Source of the DNA: Brevundimonas subvibrioides
GTDB lineage: Bacteria > Pseudomonadota > Alphaproteobacteria > Caulobacterales > Caulobacteraceae
Reading direction: 5' to 3'
NCBI RefSeq assembly: GCF_027271155.1
Contig: NZ_CP114542.1
Span: forward strand, 2,527,001 to 2,591,000
Length of the DNA stretch: 64,000 bases
Shown: in pieces, positions 9,075 to 17,373 of the stretch
How positions within the stretch are numbered: the first letter of the stretch is position 1
Layout: each line of letters opens with the position of its first letter
Made by a program: the position numbers and the translations under genes
The notes under the pieces: model-generated
The model's input: only the letters and a program-made list of their open reading frames with translations
Database searches by the model: none
Told to the model about the DNA's origin: nothing

Positions 9075-9378
9075 CGACCTCGGGCTTGGGCGGCAGGGCG
9101 GCAAGCGCGGTGGCCGTCTCGGCCTCCGTCGGCAGGCGCAGACGGGTCACGCCCCGGAAGTTCGTGGGGTCCACGACCTTGCCCTTCTTGGTGATGGTCA
9201 GGCGGCCCTGACGCATCAGGTGCAGGGCCGTCGCCCGGACCTTGGGCAGGACGCGCTGCCACTGCTCGGTCTGGATGTGCTTGGCCACGTCCGCGGGCTC
9301 GACGGACTTGCCGCCGACGCCCTTGGGGTCCGCTTTCGCCAGGGTTTCAAAAATTGCCGCTTCGATTGGATCGCTCAT
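9058..9378 (-). CDS. DUF3253 domain protein
   Basis: This small 106-residue protein starts MSDPIEAAIFETL and has a winged-helix-like composition: a helical first half (VEPADVAKHIQTEQWQRVLP) and a basic C-terminal half (RQGRLTITKKGKVVDP, then RGVTRLRLP). It matches my recollection of DUF3253, a short family common in Alphaproteobacteria. The function is unknown, though the fold suggests nucleic-acid binding. The ATG at 9378 was chosen over the one 18 bases upstream because the family begins there. It overlaps the glycosylase gene and is divergent from the thioesterase gene. Confidence 0.75.
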   Translation of the reverse strand: MSDPIEAAIFETLAKADPKGVGGKSVEPADVAKHIQTEQWQRVLPKVRATALHLMRQGRLTITKKGKVVDPTNFRGVTRLRLPTEAETATALAALPPKPEVDDDFA

Positions 9379-9425
9379 CGGGCCTATATGCTGCACTGCA
9401 GAAACGAAAAGAAGGCAAACTTGGC

Positions 9426-9857
9426 ATGGTCGCCAAAGTCACGGTCACCGAAGGCGAGTTCACGGGCTGGAAAACCTACGACCTGCACGGCACGTTCGAC
9501 CAGGTCGTCGGACCATTCTACTTCAGGCCGGACCCCGACGGGCGCATGCGGTGCGCCTTCCGGGCCGAGCCCAAACACATGAACGCCGGTGACCGGATGC
9601 ACGGCGGCTGTCTGATGACATTCGCCGATATCGCCCTGTTCCAGACCGCCTATCAGGAGATGGAAGGCAAGAACGGCGTCACGGTGCAGCTGGATTCGAC
9701 GCTGATCGACGGGGCCTATGTCGGCGAACTGATCGAGGCGACGGGTGAGGTCGTGCGGGCAGGCGGGTCGCTGATCTTCGTTCGCGGTCAGATCACGACG
9801 GGCGAGCGTACGCTGATGACCTATTCCGGCATCATCCGGAAATTCACGCCGCGCTGA
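9426..9857 (+). CDS. PaaI-type hotdog thioesterase
   Basis: This 143-residue hotdog-fold thioesterase has the PaaI-family signature RMHGGCLMTFADIALF, with the Gly-Gly helix cap and an Asp near the active site. The C-terminal strand pattern is EVVRAGGSLIFVRGQI. It should hydrolyse an acyl-CoA thioester; the substrate is unknown. The ATG at 9426 is used because sequence upstream of it reads as the 5' region of the divergent DUF3253 gene. The gene converges on the GST gene and the two abut exactly. Confidence 0.85.
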   Translation: MVAKVTVTEGEFTGWKTYDLHGTFDQVVGPFYFRPDPDGRMRCAFRAEPKHMNAGDRMHGGCLMTFADIALFQTAYQEMEGKNGVTVQLDSTLIDGAYVGELIEATGEVVRAGGSLIFVRGQITTGERTLMTYSGIIRKFTPR

Positions 9858-10478
9858 TCAGATCCCTGCCTTGGCCGCCGGGCGGGCGCGACAGGCGTCG
9901 AGCCAGCGGGCCAGGTGGATGAATTCTTCGGGCGGGCGGTATTTGACCATGCGGGCAAAATCCAGCCCGACCGCCCCGACGACATCCGCGATCGTGAAAC
10001 GGTCCAGAGCGATGAATTCACGCTCGGCCAGATGCCGGTCCAGGGTCTTCATGAAGCGCTCGGCCGACAGCCGGTTGTAGTCGGCGACCTGGGGTTGCGG
10101 GGTGGCCTCCAGCACCGCCAGCGCCGGATGGGTCAGGCGCACGTTCAGCATGATGGGGTTGGCCAGATAGAATTCGCAGCGGCGGGTCCACATCTCGACG
10201 ATGGCCTGTTCGCGAGGGTCGTGACCGAAAAGATTGGGCTCAGGATAGAGCGCCTCCAGATAGCGGCAGATGGCGACGGACTCGGAGACCACCGTGCCGT
10301 CGTCCAGTTCCAGGGCGGGCACGTGTGGCACTCCCACCCGGGCGCGGTAATCCGGCGTCTTGTGATCCCCGGACATGATGTCGATCTGGACGATCTCGAC
10401 GTCCTCGATGCCCTTTTCCGCCATGACCCAGCGGACGCGCCGGGGGTTGGGGGCGCGGAAGGAATCGTACAGCTTCAT
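9858..10478 (-). CDS. Glutathione S-transferase family protein
   Basis: This 206-residue protein has the thioredoxin-like GST N-domain with the cis-Pro motif VPALELDDGTVVSESVAI and the ESVAICRYLE glutathione contact. The C-terminal helical domain includes RFTIADVVGAVGLDFA. It probably conjugates or removes glutathione from electrophiles; the substrate cannot be inferred. The start is the ATG at 10478. It is followed by the nucleoside transporter gene on the same strand with an 18-base gap, so the two may share a transcript. Confidence 0.88.
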   Translation of the reverse strand: MKLYDSFRAPNPRRVRWVMAEKGIEDVEIVQIDIMSGDHKTPDYRARVGVPHVPALELDDGTVVSESVAICRYLEALYPEPNLFGHDPREQAIVEMWTRRCEFYLANPIMLNVRLTHPALAVLEATPQPQVADYNRLSAERFMKTLDRHLAEREFIALDRFTIADVVGAVGLDFARMVKYRPPEEFIHLARWLDACRARPAAKAGI

Positions 10479-10496
10479 CGGATCAGCCTTTGCGGT

Positions 10497-11768
10497 TCAG
10501 CCGAATATGGAGGCGGGCATCGCGCCCACAACCGCCGCCGTCATCAGGGTGGCCAGGAAACCGGCGAACAGCGCCTTCCAGACCATCCCCAGCACCTCTT
10601 CCCGGCGCTCGGGGATCAGGACCGACAGGCCGGTGACCGTGATGCCGACCGATCCGATGTTGGCGAAGCCGCACAGGGCATAGGTCATCAGCATGCGGGT
10701 CCGCTCGCTCATGTCGCCGACCGGGATCTTGCCCAGTTCGATGAAGGCCACGAACTCTGTGAGCGTCAATTTGGTGCCGAGGAGCCAGCCCGCCTTGCCG
10801 GCCTCCGACCAGTCCACCCCGACCAGCCAGGCGACCGGCATGAACAGCCACCCCAGCAGGCGCTGGACCGTCACATGGTCGCCGAAGATCCAGAAACCGC
10901 CCAGCATCAGGTTGACCAGAGCCACCAGGGCCACAAACACGATCAGCACTGCCGAGATGTTCAGCACCACCATCAGCCCATCGGCCGTGCCCTTGACGAT
11001 GGCGTCGATGGCCGAGTCGTACTTCAGGGCCGAGCCATAGTCGGCGACCTGTCCCCCCTCGCCCGGTTTTTCGGGGATGATGATGCGGGCGAGCAGAACG
11101 CCGGCCGGGGCCGAGACGATGGATGCTACCAGGACGTGCCCTGCCGCATTGGGCAGGGTCGCGGACAGGATCGAGGCATAGGCGACCATGGTCGAACCGG
11201 CCACGGTCGCCAGGCCGACCACCATCATCAGGAAGATCTCGGACCGGGTCAGCTTGTCCAGGTAGGCGCGGATGACGATCGGGCTCTCGATCATGCCAAG
11301 GAAGATGTTGGCCGCGACCGCCAGGGCCGAGGCGCCGCCCAGACCCATGGTCTTCTGGAACAGGAAGCCGAAGCCCAGCGTCAGCCACTTCAGGATTTTC
11401 CAGTGCCACAGCAGAGCGGACAGCGCCGAGATCACCAGGATCAGCGGCAGCACGTTGAACGCGAAGGTGAACAGACCGCCCGGGTTGGTCACCGCATAGG
11501 GCTGATCGCCCCCTGCCAGATAGCCGAACACGAACTTGGTCCCCTCGGCGGTCGCCACGGCCAGACCATCGACGGCGCTGGTCACCGCCGCCAGCACGCC
11601 CTGCGATCCGGGAATGGCGAACAGCGCAAGAACCAGCAGGGCCTGGACGCCGATCGCGCCCAATGTCAGCCGCCAGGGAAACCGGCTCTTGGTCTCCGAC
11701 ATCAGCCAGCAGGCGGCGACGATGGCCACGAGGCCGCCCAGGCTCTGGAGGTTCAGCGTGGTGAACAT
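10497..11768 (-). CDS. Concentrative nucleoside transporter (NupC/CNT family)
   Basis: This 423-residue integral membrane protein has about ten hydrophobic segments and the CNT signature region FLFQKTMGLGGASALAVAAN and TYALCGFANIGSVGITVTGL. It should import nucleosides with H+ or Na+. The ATG at 11768 was chosen because family members begin just before the first membrane helix; the longer frame adds a non-conserved tail. A 150-base leader upstream contains interleaved complementary segments. A longer out-of-frame ORF on the same strand is a shadow of this gene. Confidence 0.9.
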   Translation of the reverse strand: MFTTLNLQSLGGLVAIVAACWLMSETKSRFPWRLTLGAIGVQALLVLALFAIPGSQGVLAAVTSAVDGLAVATAEGTKFVFGYLAGGDQPYAVTNPGGLFTFAFNVLPLILVISALSALLWHWKILKWLTLGFGFLFQKTMGLGGASALAVAANIFLGMIESPIVIRAYLDKLTRSEIFLMMVVGLATVAGSTMVAYASILSATLPNAAGHVLVASIVSAPAGVLLARIIIPEKPGEGGQVADYGSALKYDSAIDAIVKGTADGLMVVLNISAVLIVFVALVALVNLMLGGFWIFGDHVTVQRLLGWLFMPVAWLVGVDWSEAGKAGWLLGTKLTLTEFVAFIELGKIPVGDMSERTRMLMTYALCGFANIGSVGITVTGLSVLIPERREEVLGMVWKALFAGFLATLMTAAVVGAMPASIFG

Positions 11769-11920
11769 GGAAGGTTCCGTCCGGCCCCCTGCCGGCCCAT
11801 TCCGTTGAACCGAACCCGGCCCCTCTGGCAAGGGTGAGAGTCGTGGAGAGAAGAAAAGTGACTCTTACTTCTCCAACGGACCCTCCGGGTCGAAGGTTCG
11901 GGGTCACCTTAAGGGCCGCT
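11769..11920 (-). promoter_or_regulatory. Leader region of the nucleoside transporter gene with interleaved stems
   Basis: The untranslated region contains AGAGTC (11838-11843) complementary to GACTCT (11861-11866). GAGAAG (11849-11854) is complementary to CTTCTC (11869-11874). Because the pairs interleave, they would form a pseudoknot or two mutually exclusive hairpins. A GACCC-TCC-GGGTC hairpin (11880-11892) follows, and GGTGA (11834-11838) can close on TCACC (11905-11909). It matches no riboswitch that I recognise. The pairing is seen in sequence; a regulatory role is inference. Confidence 0.3.
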
Positions 11921-11991
11921 GGCGTCAAGATCGGTCGCACCCGGGATCGGCGATCACGACCGCCCGTCGGAGCGAGCGGCGGCTGTCGAGG

Positions 11992-12870
11992 TCAGGTCTG
12001 ATGCCGCACCAGCTTGCCGTAGTCGTCCATCAAGGTCAGCGAGATATCACCCGGCGTGAACGTATATTCGCCGATCGACTGGACGGGGGTCACCTCGGCG
12101 GCCGAGCCGGTCAGAAAGCACTCGGAGAAGGTCGACAGTTCCTCGGGACGGATGTGGCGAACGACCACCTCGATGCCCTTCGATTTCGCGATATCGATGA
12201 CGGTCTGGCGGGTGATGCCGTTCAGGATGTGGGTCACGTCGGGGGTGTGGATCACACCGTCCTGGACGAAGAAGACATTGGCACCGGTCGCCTCTGCGAC
12301 GTAGCCGCGCCAGTCCAGCATCATGGCGTCGGAGAAGCCGCGCCGCTCGGCCGCGTTCTTGGACATGGTGCAGATCATGTAGAGCCCGGCGGCCTTCGCC
12401 GTGGTGGGGGCAGTCATCGGATCGGGGCGACGCCACTTGGCCCACTCCAGCCGGATGCCCTTCTTCTTCACTTCCGGGTCGAAATAGCTGGGCCAGTCCC
12501 AGACCGCGATGGCGACGTGGACCTTGTTATTCAGGGCCGAGACGGAGGTCTGTTCCGGCCCGAGGTAGGCGACGGGGCGGACATAGGCGTCCTCCATGCC
12601 CATGCGCGCGCAGGTTTCCTTGCAGGCCGCGTCGATCTCGGCCACGCTGTATGGCAGCGCAAAATCCAGAAGTTCAGCGGAGCGGGCCAGACGCTCGGAA
12701 TGCTCTGTCAGCTTGAAGATTTCCCCGCCATACATACGCTCACCCTCGAACACCGACGAGCCGTAGTGCAGAGCATGGGTCAAAACGTGCGTTTTCGCTT
12801 CCCGCCAGGGCACGAAATCACCGTCCATCCAGATCCAGCCATCACGATCGTCGAAAGGAACCAAGGCCAT
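11992..12870 (-). CDS. ilvE: Branched-chain amino acid aminotransferase
   Basis: This 292-residue fold-type IV PLP enzyme carries out the last transamination step of leucine, isoleucine and valine synthesis. It shows the N-terminal HALHYGSSVFEGERMYGG motif and the PLP-lysine segment TAPTTAKAAGLY. The cofactor-binding EATGANVFFV and NGITRQTVIDIA segments follow. Length is normal. It is divergent from the response-regulator gene, with an 82-base gap that must hold both promoters. Confidence 0.94.
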   Translation of the reverse strand: MALVPFDDRDGWIWMDGDFVPWREAKTHVLTHALHYGSSVFEGERMYGGEIFKLTEHSERLARSAELLDFALPYSVAEIDAACKETCARMGMEDAYVRPVAYLGPEQTSVSALNNKVHVAIAVWDWPSYFDPEVKKKGIRLEWAKWRRPDPMTAPTTAKAAGLYMICTMSKNAAERRGFSDAMMLDWRGYVAEATGANVFFVQDGVIHTPDVTHILNGITRQTVIDIAKSKGIEVVVRHIRPEELSTFSECFLTGSAAEVTPVQSIGEYTFTPGDISLTLMDDYGKLVRHQT

Positions 12871-12952
12871 TGAACAACGTCTCCTGCGCAGATTGCTCGC
12901 TTAGAACGCTCGAAACGCCCGAGGTCAACGCCACGCGCGCGGGAATGTTCGC

Positions 12953-13672
12953 ATGAGCAGCAGCCGTTCAGGGCCTGTGGCGGGCGCCGGCGTCGGACGT
13001 CACCTGCTGATCGTCGACGACGACGACCGAATTCGCGAGCTGCTGAAGGAATATCTGGCGCGCGAGGGCTATCGCGTGACGGGGGCAGCGCACGCGGCCG
13101 CCGCCCGTCGCCTGATGGAGCTGATCGAGTTCGATCTGGTGGTTCTGGACGTCATGATGCCGGGCGAATCGGGACTGGAGCTGACGACCTGGGTTCGGTC
13201 CAAGGCGCAATTGTCCAGGACGCCCGTCCTGCTTCTGACCGCGCGCGGCGAGGCGGCGGACCGGATCGACGGCCTGTCGCGCGGAGCCGACGACTATATG
13301 TCCAAGCCCTTCGATCCCAGGGAACTGGCCCTGCGCATCGATGCGATCCTGAGGCGGACGGGGGTCAAGCCGATCATGCCGCGCGAGATCCGGCTGGGCA
13401 CCGCCATGTTCGACCTCGAACGGCTGGAGCTGACACGCGACGGTGCGCCGATGCGGCTGACCGAGGCCGAGGCGCAGTTGCTGAAGACCCTGGCGCTTCA
13501 CGCCCACGCCCCGGTCGAGCGCATGGACCTGTCACCGGACACCGCCGACATCACCGGCCGCGCCGTGGACGTGCAGGTCACCCGGCTGCGCAGGAAGCTG
13601 GAGGCGGATCCGAAGAACCCGCGCTATCTGCAGACCGTGCGGGGTGTGGGCTATATGCTGGCCCCGGACTGA
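12953..13672 (+). CDS. OmpR-family response regulator
   Basis: This 239-residue two-domain regulator has a receiver with DDDD near residues 22-25, the phospho-acceptor region VVLDVMMPGESG, and KPF as the conserved lysine site. A winged-helix OmpR/PhoB DNA-binding domain ends TVRGVGYMLAPD. The sensor kinase gene begins 1 base after its stop, so the two form a classic pair. The signal and regulon are unknown. Pairing beside ilvE recalls the PetR/OmpR-type systems of Alphaproteobacteria, but I do not assign a symbol. Confidence 0.92.
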   Translation: MSSSRSGPVAGAGVGRHLLIVDDDDRIRELLKEYLAREGYRVTGAAHAAAARRLMELIEFDLVVLDVMMPGESGLELTTWVRSKAQLSRTPVLLLTARGEAADRIDGLSRGADDYMSKPFDPRELALRIDAILRRTGVKPIMPREIRLGTAMFDLERLELTRDGAPMRLTEAEAQLLKTLALHAHAPVERMDLSPDTADITGRAVDVQVTRLRRKLEADPKNPRYLQTVRGVGYMLAPD

Positions 13673-13673
13673 G

Positions 13674-15017
13674 ATGCGCCTGATCCCCTTCCCCGTCGTG
13701 GCGCGCGTTCTGAAGCGCCAGTTGCCGACGACGTTGTGGGGGCGGTCGCTGCTGATCATCGTGTTGCCGATCCTGATCATGCAGGGGGCGGTGACCTGGG
13801 CCTTCTTCGACATGCACTGGCAGACCGTCACGGCGCGCCTGTCCGAAGGCCTGGCGGGCGACGTGGCCTGGGCGGCCGAGAGCTATCGCGACGACCCGAC
13901 GCCCTCCAACCTGGCCGCGATCGCCGACCGGGGCGAACGGTCCATGCAGCTGTCGATCGCGCTGCGACCGGATGCGAAATTGCCAGGGGAACAACGACGC
14001 GGGCCGATCGGCGTGGTGGACCGCACCCTGGAGGCCGCTCTGGCGTCGCGCCTGGACCAGCCCTTCTGGTTCGATACGACCCGTTATCCCGCCTATGTCG
14101 ACATTCAGGTACAGCAGCGCGACGGGGTCTTGCGGATCATCGCGCCGCGCGAACGGGCCGTGGCCACCCAGGCCCACATCTTCGTCCTGTGGCTGATGCT
14201 GGCGACGGTCCTGCTGATGAGCGTGGCGATCCTGTTCATCCGCAACCAGGTCCGGGCCATCGAGAGGCTGGCCGAGGCGGCAGAGGCCTTCGGGCGGGGT
14301 GAGATGTCGCCCAAGTTCAAGCCGCACGGCGCGCGCGAGGTGCGTCAGGCCGCGGTCGCCTTCCTGGCCATGCGCGACCGGATCCAGCGTCATATCGAAC
14401 AGCGGACGGCGCTGCTGGCTTCTGTCAGCCACGACCTGCGCACGCCCCTGACCCGGCTGCGGCTGGAGCTGGCCCTGGCTCCCCCGTTCAAGCGTCAGAG
14501 CGCCATGAAGGGCGACCTGGACGAGATGGAGCACATGATCGACGAATACCTGGCCTTCGCAAAAGGCGAGGCCGGTGAGGCCCCGCAGCCGGTGGATGTG
14601 GCGGCCCTGCTGAAGGCGACGGGCGAGGACGTGAAGCGCGCCGGAGCCGAAGTCGAGATCACCGCCCCGACCAGTCTGACGGCATCCCTGCGGCCCCTCG
14701 CCTTCAAGCGAGCGCTGGCCAATCTGGCGGGCAATGCGGCGGCGCACGGCGAGCATGTCCGGCTGACCGCGCGCGCCCTGTCGTCCGGCGGGTTCGAGAT
14801 CGCGGTCGAGGACGACGGACCCGGCATTCCCGACGACCTGCACGAGGAGGCCTTTCGCCCCTTCAGCCGGCTGGACGAAAGCCGGAACCAGAACCGCAAG
14901 GGTGTCGGCCTGGGTCTGGCCATCGCGCGCGATGTGGCGCGCGGGCACGGTGGGGACATTACACTGGCGCGCAGCGATCTGGGCGGCCTGCGGGCCCTGA
15001 TCCGGCTGCCCGGCTGA
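13674..15017 (+). CDS. Sensor histidine kinase
   Basis: This 447-residue membrane kinase has a first transmembrane helix around residues 24-45, a periplasmic sensor segment of about 110 residues, and a second helix (LWLMLATVLLMSVAILFI). A HAMP domain follows, then the H-box LASVSHDLRTPLTRLRLEL with the phosphorylated His. The ATPase domain has N (NLAGNAAAHGE), DDGPGIP and GVGLGLAI boxes. It overlaps nothing and starts at the ATG 1 base after the response-regulator stop. EnvZ-like in layout; the stimulus is unknown. Confidence 0.92.
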   Translation: MRLIPFPVVARVLKRQLPTTLWGRSLLIIVLPILIMQGAVTWAFFDMHWQTVTARLSEGLAGDVAWAAESYRDDPTPSNLAAIADRGERSMQLSIALRPDAKLPGEQRRGPIGVVDRTLEAALASRLDQPFWFDTTRYPAYVDIQVQQRDGVLRIIAPRERAVATQAHIFVLWLMLATVLLMSVAILFIRNQVRAIERLAEAAEAFGRGEMSPKFKPHGAREVRQAAVAFLAMRDRIQRHIEQRTALLASVSHDLRTPLTRLRLELALAPPFKRQSAMKGDLDEMEHMIDEYLAFAKGEAGEAPQPVDVAALLKATGEDVKRAGAEVEITAPTSLTASLRPLAFKRALANLAGNAAAHGEHVRLTARALSSGGFEIAVEDDGPGIPDDLHEEAFRPFSRLDESRNQNRKGVGLGLAIARDVARGHGGDITLARSDLGGLRALIRLPG

Positions 15018-15102
15018 GGCCCGATCACATTTGCGGGCGCAGGACTGGCCAAGGGCCTGGCCGAAGCCCATCTTCGCCGGATCAGCATTGCAGGAGATCG
15101 TC

Positions 15103-15597
15103 ATGCGTCGCTTCGCCTTCATCGCCCCCCTTGCCCTTGTCGTCGGTATGGCCGCATCGCCGGCTCTGGCCCAGGACCCTCAGGTCAACGTCACTGTGGG
15201 CGGCGATCTGATCGACAAGGTCGAGGAACTGGGCCAGCGGGACGTGGACCGGCAGGTGGAACGGCTGACCACCGTCGTCGCGCGTGAACTGGCGCGGAGC
15301 GGCAGCCTCGAAGGGGCCCAGATCAACCTTGTCCTGACCGATCTGAAACCCAATCGTCCCACCTTCCAGCAAGCCGTCGACAAGCCCGGCCTTTCGATCA
15401 TCGACAGCATCTCGATCGGCGGGGCCACGATCGAGGGCGAGGTCGTAACCGCCGATGGTCAGCGTCTGCCGGTCAGCTATTCGCGCTATTCCACGACCCT
15501 GGCCGACGTCTATGGCTACAGCACCTGGCAGGATGCGGAGCAGGCCTATGGACGCCTGGCCTCGAACCTGGCGTCAGGCCGCCTGGTTACCCGCTAG
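15103..15597 (+). CDS. Exported hypothetical protein
   Basis: This 164-residue protein has a clear Sec signal peptide (MRRFAFIAPLALVVGMAASPALA, cleavage after ALA). The mature part contains DLKPNRPTFQQ and a conserved-looking IDSISIGGATIEGEV, so it is probably a small periplasmic beta-rich domain. The ATG at 15103 follows a good CAGGAG ribosome site. It converges on proC and overlaps it by 24 bases. No function can be assigned; proximity to the two-component pair is suggestive only. Confidence 0.75.
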   Translation: MRRFAFIAPLALVVGMAASPALAQDPQVNVTVGGDLIDKVEELGQRDVDRQVERLTTVVARELARSGSLEGAQINLVLTDLKPNRPTFQQAVDKPGLSIIDSISIGGATIEGEVVTADGQRLPVSYSRYSTTLADVYGYSTWQDAEQAYGRLASNLASGRLVTR

Positions 15598-16326
15598 GGC
15601 CTTCGCACGGGCGATCGCCGCGTCGACGGCGTCGCGTGCGGCGGCCGTGAAATCCGAGCGGTCGAGCGCATCCAGACCGGCGCGAGTCGTCCCGCCCGGT
15701 GAAGCGATCCGCGAGACAAGGTCGTCCAGGGAGACGCCGGTGCCGGCACCGGCACCGGCCGAGCGCAGGGCACCGCGAGCAAGGCGTTGAGCGGCCTCCA
15801 GCGGCAGTCCCGCCTGCTCACCCGCCGCCGACAGCGCCTGGGTAAGGGCATAGAAGAAGGCCGGCGCGGACCCGGCCACAGCCGTTGCAGCATCCATCAA
15901 CGATTCGTCATCCAGATCGACCGTGTCGGCCACCGGATCGAACAGGCGGTGCGCGAGGGCCCGGGCTGGCGCATCATCGGACCAGATGGCGGCGACGCCC
16001 TGGCCCTGTGCGACGGCGGTTGTCGGCATGACGCGGACGACCGGATGTCCCGGCAGCATCGCCGCGATATCCGCCGCGCGAACGCCGGCCATGACGGACA
16101 CCAGTGTGGTGCCAGACGGCAGGCTCGCCGACAGCGGGGCCAGGGCCTCGCGCCAGGCGGCGGGTTTCACCGCGATCACCAGCGCTCGCGTGTCGGGTGG
16201 ACAGACCGCTGGCACGTCGCGGGTGAGGATGGCGGGATCCGCAACTGTGCCCGTCAGCCGCCATCCTTCGGTGATGGCCGACCCGAGCCGGCCGTGACCG
16301 AGAAGGGTGACCCCGCCGACGGCCAT
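15574..16326 (-). CDS. proC: Pyrroline-5-carboxylate reductase
   Basis: This 250-residue NAD(P)H-dependent reductase catalyses the last step of proline synthesis. The Rossmann segment is LLGHGRLGSAI. VKP follows (VIAVKPAAWREAL), then the conserved MPTTAVAQGQG. The C-terminal dimer domain has LAEQ-like helices and RIASPGGTTRAGL, the family signature. Somewhat short for ProC (usually about 270). Operon partner of the YbjN-domain gene (1-base gap). Confidence 0.9.
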   Translation of the reverse strand: MAVGGVTLLGHGRLGSAITEGWRLTGTVADPAILTRDVPAVCPPDTRALVIAVKPAAWREALAPLSASLPSGTTLVSVMAGVRAADIAAMLPGHPVVRVMPTTAVAQGQGVAAIWSDDAPARALAHRLFDPVADTVDLDDESLMDAATAVAGSAPAFFYALTQALSAAGEQAGLPLEAAQRLARGALRSAGAGAGTGVSLDDLVSRIASPGGTTRAGLDALDRSDFTAAARDAVDAAIARAKALAGNQAA

Positions 16327-16327
16327 G

Positions 16328-16828
16328 TCAGGCCGTGCCGACGGTCTCGAACAGGCAGGAGTCGATCGCGTCCTGGGGCTTCTTGTTGCCGCGGATCATG
16401 AAGTCAAAGGCCGGATAGTAGCGGTCCGAGGCCTCCACCGCAGCATCGATCATGGACGCGGCCTGGGCGAGGGTCGGGCGTTCGCCGTGCGGCAGGGCCA
16501 GCGAGTGGCGGAAGACGATCTCGCCGTCCTCGGCCCAGACCTCGAAATGACCCATCCAGGTGCGCTGATTGACCATGGAAACCAGTTCATAGGCCGCGTT
16601 CCGACGGGACTTGGTCGCACGCAGGTCCAGCGCGCAGCACAGCTGAAGGCAGTCTCCCTCGGGCCGCCAGGCGAACCACAGCTCATAGTCCTTCCAGTCG
16701 CCGGCCAGGGCGAATGCCAGGTCGCCGTCGTCGGTCCGGTCGAACGGCAGATTTTCGGCGTTCAGGACATGCTCGACCACATCCAGCGGATCAAAGGGGG
16801 TGTCGGTTTCGTGGCCAACAGCATCCAT
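16328..16828 (-). CDS. YbjN domain-containing protein
   Basis: This 166-residue protein has the YbjN-fold pattern: an N-terminal helix (DPLDVVEHVLNAENLPF), alternating strands (DLAFALAGDWKDYELWFAW) and NAAYELVSMVNQRTWMGHFE, then a long helix at the C-terminus. YbjN proteins resemble type III secretion chaperones in fold, and their role in Alphaproteobacteria is unknown. It lies just upstream of proC on the same strand with a 1-base gap, a common arrangement in Caulobacterales as far as I recall. Confidence 0.8.
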   Translation of the reverse strand: MDAVGHETDTPFDPLDVVEHVLNAENLPFDRTDDGDLAFALAGDWKDYELWFAWRPEGDCLQLCCALDLRATKSRRNAAYELVSMVNQRTWMGHFEVWAEDGEIVFRHSLALPHGERPTLAQAASMIDAAVEASDRYYPAFDFMIRGNKKPQDAIDSCLFETVGTA

Positions 16829-16907
16829 CAGGTAAACTCGATCTCGCGGGAGGTCGGCCGCGACTCAGCGACCTTGGGAAGACGGTAGGCGTGTTCGCGG
16901 ATTCGGC

Positions 16908-17198
16908 TCAACCGGCTGCGTCGGGAAGACGAGTTCCGTCTGTGGACGTTCCCGTTTTCGGCGCTTTAGGCTTGGCCGTAGCCGCCTTCTGAAGCTCGGC
17001 GACCTCGGCGCGCAGCGCGGTGATCTGGGCTTTCAGCACATCGAACTCGTCGCGGCGGACCAGATCCATCTCGGCCGCGATGCGATCGGACTGGGCGCGA
17101 AAGGCCGCCTTGGCCTCATCGCCGGCCGCCTGGGCCAGGCCCATCGCGCTGGTCGACAGCTTGGCGAACTCGTCGAGGAAAGGGTTGCGGGTCTGCAT
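16908..17198 (-). CDS. ubiK: UbiK-type accessory factor (BMFP domain)
   Basis: This 96-residue protein has an amphipathic N-terminal helix (NPFLDEFAKLSTSAMGLAQA) and a long coiled coil (AALRAQ-type heptads through DEFDVLKAQITALRAEVAEL). A Lys/Pro-rich tail follows. This is the BMFP/UbiK family, which assists ubiquinone synthesis and binds membrane lipids. Divergent from lgt. The gene symbol is by family similarity. Confidence 0.75.
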   Translation of the reverse strand: MQTRNPFLDEFAKLSTSAMGLAQAAGDEAKAAFRAQSDRIAAEMDLVRRDEFDVLKAQITALRAEVAELQKAATAKPKAPKTGTSTDGTRLPDAAG

Positions 17199-17307
17199 GA
17201 TCGTCTCCGGCCCGGGGCGGCGGGCGTCGTTAAGGGAGGGTTGCCTGATATGGTGAACGAACCCTTACCCGGCCAGCCCTGCATAAGCCCAAACGGGGCC
17301 GAAACGT

Positions 17308-17323
17308 GTCACGCTCGCGTGAC
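17308..17323. promoter_or_regulatory. Palindrome between ubiK and lgt
   Basis: GTCACG-CTCG-CGTGAC is a perfect 6-bp inverted repeat in the 175-base divergent region between ubiK and lgt. It could be an operator or a short hairpin in one leader. The sequence shows the symmetry only. Confidence 0.3.
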
Positions 17324-17373
17324 GCATCGACCCTTGCTAAAGGGCTGCGACAGCCGTTTCAGGAGCGCCGCGC

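Noticed and set aside
10483..11940. 485-residue minus-strand frame
   Set aside because: It is a different frame over the nucleoside transporter gene with an Arg/Gly-rich random composition.
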